Source: Zarea fungicola
Lineage: Eukaryota; Ascomycota; Sordariomycetes; Hypocreales; Cordycipitaceae
Length of the DNA: 64,000 bases
NCBI GenBank assembly: GCA_900169235.1
Contig: FWCC01000174.1
Location: 310,001-374,000, forward strand
Direction: 5' to 3'
Shown: positions 1 through 10,351 of the stretch, piece by piece
How positions within the stretch are numbered: the stretch's first letter is position 1
How the letters are laid out: each line of letters starts with the position of its first letter
Translations under genes and position numbers: made by a program
Notes under the pieces: model-generated
What the model saw: the letters and a program-made list of their open reading frames with translations, nothing else
The model's database searches: none
Told to the model about the DNA's origin: nothing

Positions 1-20
1 AGCACTAACCCGACGAGTAG

Positions 21-3000
21 GAAAGAGTAGTGTCCTGAATTCTCTATTGGATATGGACGGGCTTGTCAGATCTGTGAGTTTACTTGCACCTTGTGTCCCA
101 GGCGACTCCTTTCCCTAACATACATATAGAGCAACAGTGGTGAGGCGTGTACGTGCGTTGCTACGGAATTTCACTACCACGACTCAGACACCTTCAACAT
201 TGAAGTGGACTTGCTCGACAAAACTGAGCTTCTAAATCAACTTATGGAACTTCTTCAGTTTTATCGTTATTTCCATCAAAATGAAATGGAATCTGATGAA
301 CAAGCGAGGTACATCGGAAAACAGGCCACGTTAGCCGAGGATACCTTCTTCTCAATGTTTCACAGCCACATGCCGAGCCATGAGGCTCTTCTGTCTAAAT
401 CCGAAAATGAGCTTAGACACATTTTCAAGACGCTTATTGCGGAGCTGCGGCCTTCTGAATCCAGAACAAGCAAATTTGGATTATCTCAAGAAGCCTGTGC
501 AAATGAGTTGATGCAACTATCATCAATGGCACTTTCTTCCCCAGAGGCCCCAGCCACTGCCGCAACTGCCTGGCCGTTCATCAAGAAAATTAGGTAATAC
601 AAATCATGCACCTCAGCTAGATTTCTATATGCTAACTATTTTGCAGGGTTTTCTCAAATGCATATATCCTAAGCAAGGGGTTGGTGCTCGTCGATCTTCC
701 AGGTATCTTGGCCAACAGCGACATATTTTTCTAGATACTATGGTAACAATCTAACGCGAGGTGAACAGGATTGCGAGATATGAATTCAGCGCGACGAAAC
801 ATCACAGAACTTTACGTTCGTGGGTGTGACGAAATCTTTGCAGTGTCCCATATTGGTCGCGCCGTGGACGATGAGGGCGTACAAGGCATATTCAAGATGG
901 CCGAGAATCTTGAAAAAATCAGCATAATATGTACCAAATCCGACGTATGAGAAAACTTCTTTTCCTTGCACCAGGGAAGCACCAAATGATTACGGCTAAC
1001 GTTTCATTCTCCTTCCAGGATATTGATGCCAAAGAGGCTGTGAAAGATTGGCGGGGAGAGCGATCAGAACGAATAAAACGAATGCAGAATACCATCAGTA
1101 ACAATTTGAGAGAAGTTGAACGCCTTGAGGCTGAATTGCAGGACTTCCCCGATCTGGATGAACTCACTCCGGAGGAAACGACGGAGTGGGCTCATTTCAA
1201 ATCTCAGAAAGATCGCGCTGAGTAAGTCCCACCATGTTACTGCAACAACTCTGAAGCTAACAGCTTGCACGATAGAAAAATCTGGAAGCAACATAAATCT
1301 GAGTGAGTCTTCGTGATGCTTTGTTGCAGCGTCGCAAAACTAAGGAGCACGGTACTGATTCATACCTATCCCACAGACTTCAGGCATTCCTCATTCGAAC
1401 ACGAAATGCAGACATTACAAGAAAACTAAGAGAAAAGCATATAGCGCGTACTGCTGGTAATGTTGTTGAGGTTTTCTGTGTGAGCAACAAGATCTATCGA
1501 GAAAAGCGGCAATTGAGTGGGGATGTTTCCCTTCCATTTCTCCAACTAAGTGGGATTCTCGATCTTCGCCGTTACTGTGTCTCCATAGTTTCTGCAAATC
1601 AGCACCGGGTCGCATGTACCTTTATGCAAAAAGATGTGCCCAAGCTGCTGGGAGATATAGAGTTGTGGCTCCAGTCTGGGGCTGACACCCTGGATGCCGA
1701 GCAAAGACAAGCTGCGACACGCACGCTAAGCAAGCTGAGAACGCAGCTAACAAAAGTATGGTTAACTTGAATATAATAATTGGCTTTATTATTTCTATTG
1801 CTAAGCCCGATAAACAGGGATTTCTCGACTCCACGTCGACTCTGCGTGGTGTCTCGCGGACGCTTCATCAATGCTTCCTTGACCAAGTATACGACAGTAA
1901 GTACGCCCTCAGGGCCGTCTCAAAGAAACAGTCAATAGATGTGGTCTCGTTTTAACTTTTGCATTTAAAGGGGCAACTTTAGGTCAACGTGTATCACGGT
2001 GGAGTGTTGCAGCAGGAGAGGCAGCTGATATATGGCATGAGGTAAGTACATGTGTTGGATGTTCGCTCTACACAGAACTGACGTTGGTGCTAGTGGAACC
2101 CCCGTGCGAAGCATTTGCCTGCTATGCTGTGTTGACTATACTGACAATCTTACAGAAACTTACATTGCCTTTTGTCGCAATTACGGAAACCATTACACTA
2201 AGGCCCAAGGCGGGCATGACTGGAACGCAGAAGCAAATGACCAAATGGTCCGTGACTTGAAAATCCCATGGTACCAGCTTCAAGAATACTTCAAGCGTCA
2301 GCAGCGTGATGTCGAGGCCTCTATTAAGGAAATGACAGCTTCCGCAGTCACGTACCTGGGTAGGTTTACCAGCAGTCAACGTTTGCGGGCATGAGGTCAG
2401 GCTGATTTCATAATATAGAAAGAGAGTCACGGCGTGACTTTTCGAGAGTTTCTACTCTACGGCAAAGCTTGATCTTCCAACAGCAGTCTCTGCTACATAA
2501 TCTCGAAGCCGCATATGACGATACCGAAAAGGAGCTCAGGTAAGTAGCCAAGCTGCAGATATTTCAACAAGAACGATAGGAACCAATATATATATATATA
2601 ATGCTGACTTCTTCTTGAGGAAACTTGGCACGAATCTTTTGTCGAGCCTGAGAACCTCATACATCGGGCTTGAGATGGAGTCATCATACAGAGACTGCAA
2701 CCTTGAGGGTGGTGAGTGACGCATAATCTCCCGAATAAAAGATTTTACCCGCATGCAATTGACAATATTGACTTTGGTTAATTTTTAGGTGGTGGCAGTG
2801 ATGGCAGACGCAAGCGCTTGATTGAGGCGTCATTTGGCAGCGATGAATTGTTCACTACGATCATGGCCAAGCTACGCGACGCCTTCAAAGGAGTTGCAGA
2901 CGCAGTAGAGGAGAGCATTACAAAGGCAATCAACTTATACCTTTCTCAGGTTCAGGAAATAGTTGACCTTGTACTGAGCGAAAATACCGCAATTGAGAGT

Positions 3001-3093
3001 CAGAGAGATCCTGAGTACCATGACAGGGTAGGTACTGGACTGAGAACAGCAAAGGATCGCATGCAGGCAATCCAAGATGCGATACCCGCTTGA
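21..3093 (+). CDS. Dynamin-superfamily GTPase, nuclear GTPase SLIP-GC-like (5' partial)
   Basis: Large P-loop GTPase; the 5' end lies outside the window. Seen: visible exons 21-73, 130-593, 647-702, 769-944, 1019-1221, 1276-1302, 1377-1755, 1806-1896, 1971-2041, 2094-2103, 2156-2359, 2419-2539, 2620-2711 and 2789-3093 join in one frame and give about 750 residues. The first exon supplies the end of the P-loop (GKSSVLNSLLD). Position 130 onward reads SGEACTCVATEFHYH, matching the switch region of SLIP-GC proteins. G3 is DLPGLRD (split by the intron at 703-768) and G4 is TKSD (ending at 944). Later blocks FCVSNKIY, LSGILDLR and TYIAFCRNYG are also typical of the family. Known: these are dynamin-related proteins; vertebrate SLIP-GC is nuclear and linked to genome stability in B cells, while fungal copies are uncharacterised. 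Inferred: a GTP-driven remodelling protein of unknown substrate. The exon 2094-2103 is only 10 bases. The acceptor of exon 1806 could instead be at 1818. Confidence 0.82.
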
Positions 3094-3666
3094 GGCTGTC
3101 GCAATGTCAAATGTTGCTGCGATGTAGAAATGAGTTCGTGCAGTTCTGTTTGATTAAGTGGATTTTGTCAGTTCAATTCAACATTATTGTTCAGTATTAG
3201 ATAAAGAATAAATTCAACATTTATCTATCTTTTGTACGGATTGCATCTCTGGGTTCGAGCAGACTTGGTCTGCAAAATACAGTTTACTTGCCAATTTTGT
3301 GCAACATCAACACGTAAGCACACAAAAATCAGTTGATTATTACAAGTTCCGATATAATCACCTACCAATTTATTTTGTAAAATAATAATAATAACTGAAA
3401 GCGCACTTAAAAACGAGGAATAGAGTAACAGGTAGTAGTGGGGCCATTTTCTGCAGTCTAAGCTAATGAACTACCAGATTCGTGATAGATTTCAGCCCTC
3501 ACCAAGCCACTTTCTCACGTTTAATTTTACCATTGCAGTTTTGCTTTCCATCTTACTCTCTTACTCTTCAAAGTCAATCAATGGGCATGTGAAGTAGCCG
3601 CCGCAATCAGCACAAACCACTGATTTATTGATATAAAAAGGCAGCGTCAAATCTTGTGAGATCTCC
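3094..3666. other. Intergenic: GTPase 3' end and WSC-gene promoter
   Basis: No open frame of note. The 3' half is AT-rich with a short AAT repeat near 3383-3395. It holds the promoter of the WSC gene, whose TATA-like element is listed separately. Confidence 0.6.
3632..3640 (+). promoter_or_regulatory. TATA box of the WSC-domain gene
   Basis: TATAAAAAG lies 35 bases before the ATG at 3667. The spacing suits a short-leader gene. Seen in the sequence; function inferred from position. Confidence 0.5.
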
Positions 3667-4367
3667 ATGAAACCTAGCCAGATCCTCATCGCGGTTACGG
3701 CCGGCACGCCCCTGACCCGCCTCGCCGCGGGCCAATCCACCGGCGATCAACAACCCCAGGTCAGCGTCTACAACGACAGCACCAACAAGTACCACTACTA
3801 CGGCTGCTACAATGAGACAACAGAGGTTGAGGGCTCTGCCGGGTCGCGCGCCCTCAATGGGGGTACCACCCTCGTCAAGCCGGGCGAGATGACGGTCCCC
3901 ATGTGCCTCACCTTTTGCGCCAGCGGCGACGTCAAATATCGCTACGCGGGTCTAGAATGGGCAAGGTTGGTTCATATTCTCTCTTTACCTCACTCTGTCT
4001 TTAAATATTCTCAAAATATCTACATTGAGCATCATGATAAGATACAGGGAGGGTTGAAACGGATGTGATTAGACGTCATCCTCCTCTCTCCATTGCCTTG
4101 TTTTGCCGGAAAACGAGACTGGCCATGTACTAATTGTAATACCGCGTTAGGGAGTGCTGGTGCGCGCAGAACATCGCCGGCATCGCCGCCAAGCTCGACG
4201 ATAAGCAGTGCAACTATCCCTGTGAGGGCAACAAGACAATGGCCTGTGGCGGTGCTCTCAAGCTCAACGTCTATCGCGTATCCTCGGCTCCTACCGGAGC
4301 CATGGTTTCTGGTGCTGGCCTGGCGCTGACGATGGCAAGCATGGCCATTGCGGTGTGGTTCTCATGA
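3667..4367 (+). CDS. WSC-domain secreted, GPI-anchored cell-wall protein
   Basis: Exons 3667-3965 and 4151-4367 encode 171 residues. The intron, 185 bp, is long for this window and has a GTTGGT donor. Joining restores the WSC core: GCYNET near residue 47, MCLTFC, YAGLEWARECWC, then CNYPCEGN and MACGG, with the eight cysteines of the family. The N-terminus is a modest signal peptide ending near an AAG/QST site. The C-terminus is a hydrophobic stretch after a small-residue region, as in GPI-anchored proteins. Known: WSC domains bind wall carbohydrate and occur in stress sensors and lectin-like wall proteins. There is no long Ser/Thr stalk or cytoplasmic tail, so a yeast Wsc-type sensor is unlikely. 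Inferred: a surface lectin-like protein. It faces REV1 tail to tail, 290 bp away. Confidence 0.8.
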
Positions 4368-4657
4368 TACGTGTTTTCTGTCTCCAATTTGTTCCTGGAA
4401 GGAGTACAAGGGAATCTTGAATATGGGTTCAGCGCTAACAAGAAAGCGAACTGACGCGGGTTTGTGAATTATTGATGAATCTTCTTTTTGTACATATTTG
4501 TATATTTTCCAATCAGCGCCATTAGTAAATTCGTGTGTGGCAAGCTTAATAGACATATATATATATATGCCCCCTTCGTAAAAGTGACTTTCTTTTCCAA
4601 ATCAAAGTTGCCCGTTTTCCAATTCAATACAGTGGTATATAATAAGAGTCATAAAAA

Positions 4658-7600
4658 TCATAACACTGGTCCTAGGCCTCGCTTTCTCAAAGCTTCCTGC
4701 AGGACCGCCTTCACACCAACCACGCTCTGCCTCCAGACGTCTCTTCCCGAACCCTCATCGTTATCCTGTTCTACAAGCAAGTCCAGCCACTTGACCAGTG
4801 ACGACGCCTTTGCCAGATCGCGCTCTTCAGCCACCACGCGCGCCAGATACTTCTCAAACACCTCCACATCGCGACGGTGCGGGCCGTCGCTGCGCGTCTC
4901 CCTGTGCCATGCATCAAGGAGATCCTTCATCTCCGCAGTCGAGCTGACGCCCGAGCTCGAAAAGGTAACCCTTGGAGGCTGTGCAGGGAACTCGATTCGG
5001 CGTTGCTGACCGGAAAAATGGCCACCGCCTCCAAATGTCTCTGCGTGGGCATGTTGCCTGGCTATTGGGGCATCGAGCCCTGCTCGTTGCGCCAGCTTCT
5101 GGCGTCTGTGGTCGGCCAGTACTTCTCGTCGTACATCCTCGGGCAGCTCGGCGAGAAACGCAGCATCCAGCTCATCCACCTCGTACATAAATGCATCGCC
5201 AGTGGATGATGCGGTGGCAAAGTTGGTCTGGATGACCCCATCCTTGGCATCTCGTTCTCTCTGCGCCCTGCCCATTCTGCTGCGGAGGCCACCCCGCTTG
5301 GTAGGCGTCGCTGGCTTTTTGCTCGACTGGCCGTTTTTCTTGGGAGAAACACGGGCTGGAGGAGGCTTTCGACCGTATTGCGCAAGTACTTCCGCCTTCA
5401 TATCCTCTGGCAGCGCGTTGAATACCTCTGCATCAACCTGGGAAGGTAAGAAATCCATCGCAGCTGGACTCTCTGATCGGGAGTTTGGCTGCGACTCAAC
5501 AGCCGGTGTAGAGGATTTGGACCGCTGTGCCATAAGCCTACTCCGAATGTCGGTTGGAAGCTCGGCCACCACAGACATGTCAATGTTGCTTGGTTGTAAA
5601 AACTGTGTTCCTCCTACATTGAGAGGGGTGTTTGCTTTTGCATCGTCTTCCCTTGACTTGGCCAGCACCATAGCGGGATGAGCTTTGGGCCGTCTTGGCG
5701 TCATTGGATCATCCGTTATGGGATCTTCCAACGACCCTGACCGCTCGACGAATTTTGGCCGCCGCCCGGAGTCTGGATCGTCGATGGGCTCGGAACGCGC
5801 GCTCTTCTTAGCAGAGGTTGGATTCACAAACGCGGTAAATTCAAGTTTCTTCTGGCTACCATCCCCGGCGACAGTGCTTCGCTTGATCGGCTCAAGCTTC
5901 GTCATCTGCACGCCAAGCCCTCGTAAATCACCCGGACTGAACCGATAGGATCGCAAGACAGCCACCGCTTCCTTCCCAATGGTTTCTGCGTTGTGCGTGC
6001 CGACACCAAAAGAAACGCTCTTGTTAAAGGTGTCACATTTGCCATGGCCGAGATGCTTTGCTGGATCAAGAGGTGCATCCAGGCACCGACGCATAATCTT
6101 GACGGTGAGATGGCGACCCTTTACCTGCTCGTTGAGCAAGCGTCGCTCCAGCTCGCCGCAAAGATTGAGAACAAAGTCTTCAGCCTCTTGTTGCGTAACA
6201 AAGCGAATGCCCCAGCTAACTTCTGCTGACACCGACTTGCGCGGCGGCTGTCCACCAACTTCCGTTTTGTCAATGCCGCGCGCGTACTCGGCCAACTTCT
6301 CGCCAGTCTTTGGCCCAAGGAGCGAGGTGAGCTTTTCACGAGACAGCTCTCGTAAATCCTTCACAAATCTAACACCAAGCTCCTCAAGTTTGCCGCCAAT
6401 GCTATATGAGACACCGGGCAATTGCTCAACTTTGAGTTCGCCTATATAATCGAGCACTTCTGCCGGCCTCAAAAGGTATTGGCCTGCAGGCTTGGCTTTC
6501 CTGAGTGCGACTTTGGCCTGGAGAATATTACCGCCTATGCCAACTGATACGTGGCATCCCGTCTCCTGCTTTATTTTTTTCCGCAGCTCTTCAGCAATCA
6601 TTTCAACCTTTTCTTGCTCTCGCCAGACACTACCCTCGTCGACACCGACTCCCTGTGATCCTGTTGCCAGATACACGACAGCAGTTACATCAATCAAAGC
6701 CTCGTCGATACTGACACTTTGCACTACTCCTCCTACGGTCATAATAGCCTCGTAGAATGCTCTGCTTGCGGCTTCATAAGCAGGAAAATCATACGGGAGG
6801 ACCTTGAGCTCGGGACAAAGTTCTGTCGCTCGCTTCATCCACATGCCGTTCTTCACGTCAAAACTTCTGGCCGGATAGTTGCAGCTCGCGATTTCTGAGC
6901 CGGAGCCTGTACCATGCGCAACAGCAGCAGGCTTGTCGACGTAGTCGGGAAATTTCTTTAGCGAAACGGCGCAAAAGAAGCTATCAAAGTCGACGTGCAT
7001 GATATAACGTCTTGCACCAGGACGCGTTTTGAACTTGTTTTCTGACAAGCCCTTGTCTGCTGCGAGTCTTTGCATGGAAGACTTGAGCTCGGCTTTCCAT
7101 GTTGAGAGGTGGTGTAGACGACTTTCGGCGTAGAATTTTGTTAGGAAATTGGGGTTTGCGCAGGACGATTCACGCAGCCGAGGATCGGACAGTAGCCAAG
7201 CGTTGTGTTCCTCTGGTGTCATGTCCGCGGAAAATTCCTTCATTGGCGGCTTAGATTCCTCAACAGAACTGCTTTGCGCCGCCGGTGCTTTTGTTGGAGT
7301 GTCTACTTGAGGAAAAATGTCAGACATGGTGGCAACTGTTGCATCCGTTGTCGGCGTCAGATCTTTGTTGTCTTTCACATTGCTTGACATGGCTTGCTCG
7401 GAAGATTTCTCCACGCTTGAAACTGATCGACTAGGCGTCTGTAATTGCTCCACGGCCTGGCTCCAGCCCTGAGTCGCGGAAGCAGATGCTCGTATTTGAG
7501 AGGTGTAGAAGCTATTTTCTGTTTGCTCCCTGTATCCTTGTTTCGCTACTGGGCTAGTTTGGGAAAGGCCTTTTGCGCCGTCAAACTTGAGGACCTTCTG

Positions 7601-8114
7601 GCGCGGTCCATCGTCGAGCACACGATAGTTGCTCCAGGGCAGCAACTTGCCAGCTTCGATAGACTCGGTGATCCACGTTGGCTTGACTATGCGGTATCGA
7701 CTAAAATCAACACTCTTCTTTGGAGGGAGTGTAGAAGCAATTATGTGGGTAGCCATGGTCTTGGAATCGAGGTACTGTAAGAATCCGCCGCCATGCTGTA
7801 CGATATCGCGATGAAGTCTGCGCAGTGAGTTAGCAAGAGGTAAATGGGCTGGAGAATACCGGTGCATACATGTGCAGAGGCGGCTGTGTATATCCAGTGA
7901 CGTGCGCGACAATGCCCTTGAAGATCTGAGGCTTCTCCGACGTTGCCCTCAACTCGGCATCTTTATTTTGGAGCTTAATCTTTTTGCGACGGAAGTAGTC
8001 GCCAAATCCATTAAACTCGCTGCCCTCATATTCATCACCTTCCTCGTCATCAAATGAGTGATTCTCAATGCGCTTCCTCACACTGGCCGAGTTCTTTTCT
8101 AGAACGCTACCCAT
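4658..8114 (-). CDS. REV1: REV1, Y-family translesion DNA polymerase (deoxycytidyl transferase)
   Basis: Exons 8114-7870 and 7817-4658 (52-bp intron inside the BRCT domain) encode 1134 residues. REV1 inserts dCMP opposite damaged bases and scaffolds other lesion-bypass polymerases in the nucleus. Seen, in order: an acidic N-terminus with FGDYFRRKKIKLQN; a BRCT domain at about 62-150 (VAHVTGYTQPPL, VQHGGGFLQYLD); palm motif MHVDFDSFF with Asp358 and Asp360; second catalytic motif SIDEAL at 451-456; the helix-hairpin-helix and little-finger region; three ubiquitin-binding-like motifs (ELPTDIRSRL near 830, LPEDMKAEVL near 880, LPEDVRREVL near 970); and the REV1 C-terminal domain over the last 100 residues. 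The start MGSVLEKNS at 8114 was chosen over an in-frame ATG at 8171 because it begins the conserved N-terminal block. It shares a 555-bp divergent promoter with the RED-type gene. Confidence 0.95.
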
Positions 8115-8669
8115 TGTATCGGAAGCAGCGGCTATCTCATGTGTGAGGTGTGTTGAGGCCTTCAAGAGCAACTGTTTGCGACATATGATTATGCGGTGGA
8201 GGAAGGAGTACTACTGATGCTTGCAAGCGACTATCGCATACAGAATCAGTCAGCCCTCGGTTGACAGGAAAAGCGCATTATTTTGGATTTGTGAGAGCCG
8301 CATCAATAGAAAGTGTTGCAGCAGAGATGTGAAGGATGATGGATGCGCTCGGTGTCCATCGCGTAAAGTGGAGAGCAGTGATGGCGCGGTCCTTACACGG
8401 AACCTCGTGACAGTGTTGCTTTAGAAGTCGCTTCGTTCAGCGGTCTTGGGGAGGTTCGCCGTGGCTTCAGTGGCGTTTTCGCCGTTCAGCGCTGTGAACG
8501 CTGTCCATGTCATTTAGCGGCTTTCAGTGCATATGCCGATTTCCTTCAGTGGCCCACTTCACAGCCTCTCACGAGCCGCCACCAAAGATATCCCCGAATA
8601 ATTCTTGGCTCGTCAACGAGCTGGGCGGCAGACGCACGACAAATTTGCGAAGCCATCGCTGCCGCCGCA
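8115..8669. promoter_or_regulatory. Divergent promoter region REV1 / RED-like gene
   Basis: These 555 bases separate two head-to-head genes. No convincing ORF. Near 8429-8530 there are clustered short TTCAG/CTTCAG repeats (for example TTCAGTGGCGTTTTCGCCG). No named factor site could be assigned. Confidence 0.45.
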
Positions 8670-10351
8670 ATGAACAATGAGCAGTTTCGCAAGATGATGC
8701 TGGCCAACTCGGCCAAGGCATCGCAAGAAAAAAATGGCTCACCTGGCAAAGCGACTGTTTCGCCGGCGGGTACCTCTTCTCTTGGGTCCCGGCATAGATC
8801 CAGCATCCCCATGACGCCGTATGTTTTACCCCACGTGCAGATTCTTGAGCTTCTATAAAAATGCTAACCCGGAGTAGACGTTCCATTGGCAATGCGCCAG
8901 TGGATTTCGCGAAACAAATGGCCGAGCGTGATCGACAAACGAATCCAACGAAAAAGTTCAAGACAGCTGTCCCGCGGGGCGTAAAATTGGCTGCAGGCTA
9001 CATGGATCGTTCAAAAGGGCGGGAAACAAGCGAGGATTCAGCGGCAGACAATCGCCAAGAGCAGCTCAAGGCACTGGAGGAGTCACTGAAAAACGAAGAA
9101 ATTGACCAGGACACCTACGAGCAGCGACGATTCGAGATTGCAGGAGGCGATCTGGCGAGCACACACTTGGTCAAAGGTCTCGACTTCAAGCTGCTAAAAC
9201 GAGTGCGCGACGGTGAAGACGTGTACTCGGACAAGCAGAAAGACGCAGATGCGGATCAAGAGGAGGAAGAGGGGATTGACATGGACGACGAGTTTGACCA
9301 GCTTGAGAGCCAAGAGGTTGAAGCAGTTTCCAACGAGCGACAAGCAAAGAAAAAGGGCCAGCTATCTAATGTCGTATTGGCGCCGGGCAAGAAACGCACC
9401 CGCGACCAAATTCTGGCCGAATTCAAGGCTGCACGCGAGGCAGCCAAGGCGCAGGCCGAACCAGCGCTGGGAGATCGCTTCCGCAAGATTGGGGCAAAGC
9501 AAAAGCCCGGCACACGGATTGAGCGTGACAGCAAGGGCCGTGAGGTCATGATTATTGTGGATGCGGACGGACATGAGAAGCGCAAGGTGCGCAAGGTAAA
9601 GCCGGGCGACGCTACGGCGGACGCCGACAATGGGCTGCTCGTGCCGGACAAGGATGCCAAGCCATTAGGGATGGAAGTACCGGAATACTATCGTAAAAAG
9701 GAGCCCGAAGTGGAAGAAGACGATGATGTTGATATCTTTGATGGAGTTGGCGACGACTACGATCCGCTTGCGGGCATGGACGCATCCGATTCCGACTCTG
9801 ATGATGAAGGAAAAGAGAAGAAGAAGGAGGAGGAGACTTCTAAAGATGACCCTGCAACAGCAGGTCTAATGTTGCCGCCGCCGTTACCCGCAAAGACGTC
9901 TACAAACTACTTCAAAGGCTCCAAGACCAGCCTTCTCTCCCAGGACCAAGATGCTAAAGCGCCGTCCATGTCCGACCCGGCCATTATGGCAGCCATCAAG
10001 CGTGCTGCCGCACTGCGTCCGCACGACAAGGGCGAAGGCGACGACGACTCTGGGTCCGACGACGAAGCCGCGCAAAAGGCCAAGGCGGACGCGGCACGCC
10101 GCAAGAAGATGCTGGAAAATGTGGACCGCGATGCGGAGGACATGGACATGGGCTTTGGTACAAGCCGATACGAGGATGAAGAGGACTTTCAAGACCAAGA
10201 CATTAAGCTATCCGCTTGGGGGGATGATGATGATGGCGCCGAGGGCGGTCAAGGTGGTGGTGGGAAGAAGCGAAAACGGAATCGCAAGCGCAAGGGCGAT
10301 GCGAATAGTGCGGCCGATGTATTGAGAGTGATGGAGCAGAGAAAGTTGTGA
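8670..10351 (+). CDS. RED/IK-like spliceosomal protein
   Basis: Exons 8670-8818 and 8878-10351 encode 540 residues. The 59-bp intron contains a GCTAACC branch site; the join gives IPMTP-RSIGNAPVDF. Seen: a YMDRSKGRE block, then GGDLASTHLVKGLDFKLLKR, which closely resembles the RED N-terminal signature of metazoan IK/RED (GGD..THLVKGLDFALLQKVR). Further on is VDIFDGVGDDYDPL, matching the IFEDIGDY block that follows in RED. The rest is charged, with acidic runs and a basic KKRKRNRKRK tail likely serving nuclear import. Known: RED works with SMU1 in the precatalytic B spliceosome and promotes use of short introns. Inferred: the same role here, in keeping with the many 45-80 bp introns of this genome. 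It is divergent from REV1. Confidence 0.85.

Noticed and set aside
8112..8171. Upstream ATG at 8171 as REV1 start
   Set aside because: In frame, but the conserved REV1 N-terminal block begins at the ATG at 8114.
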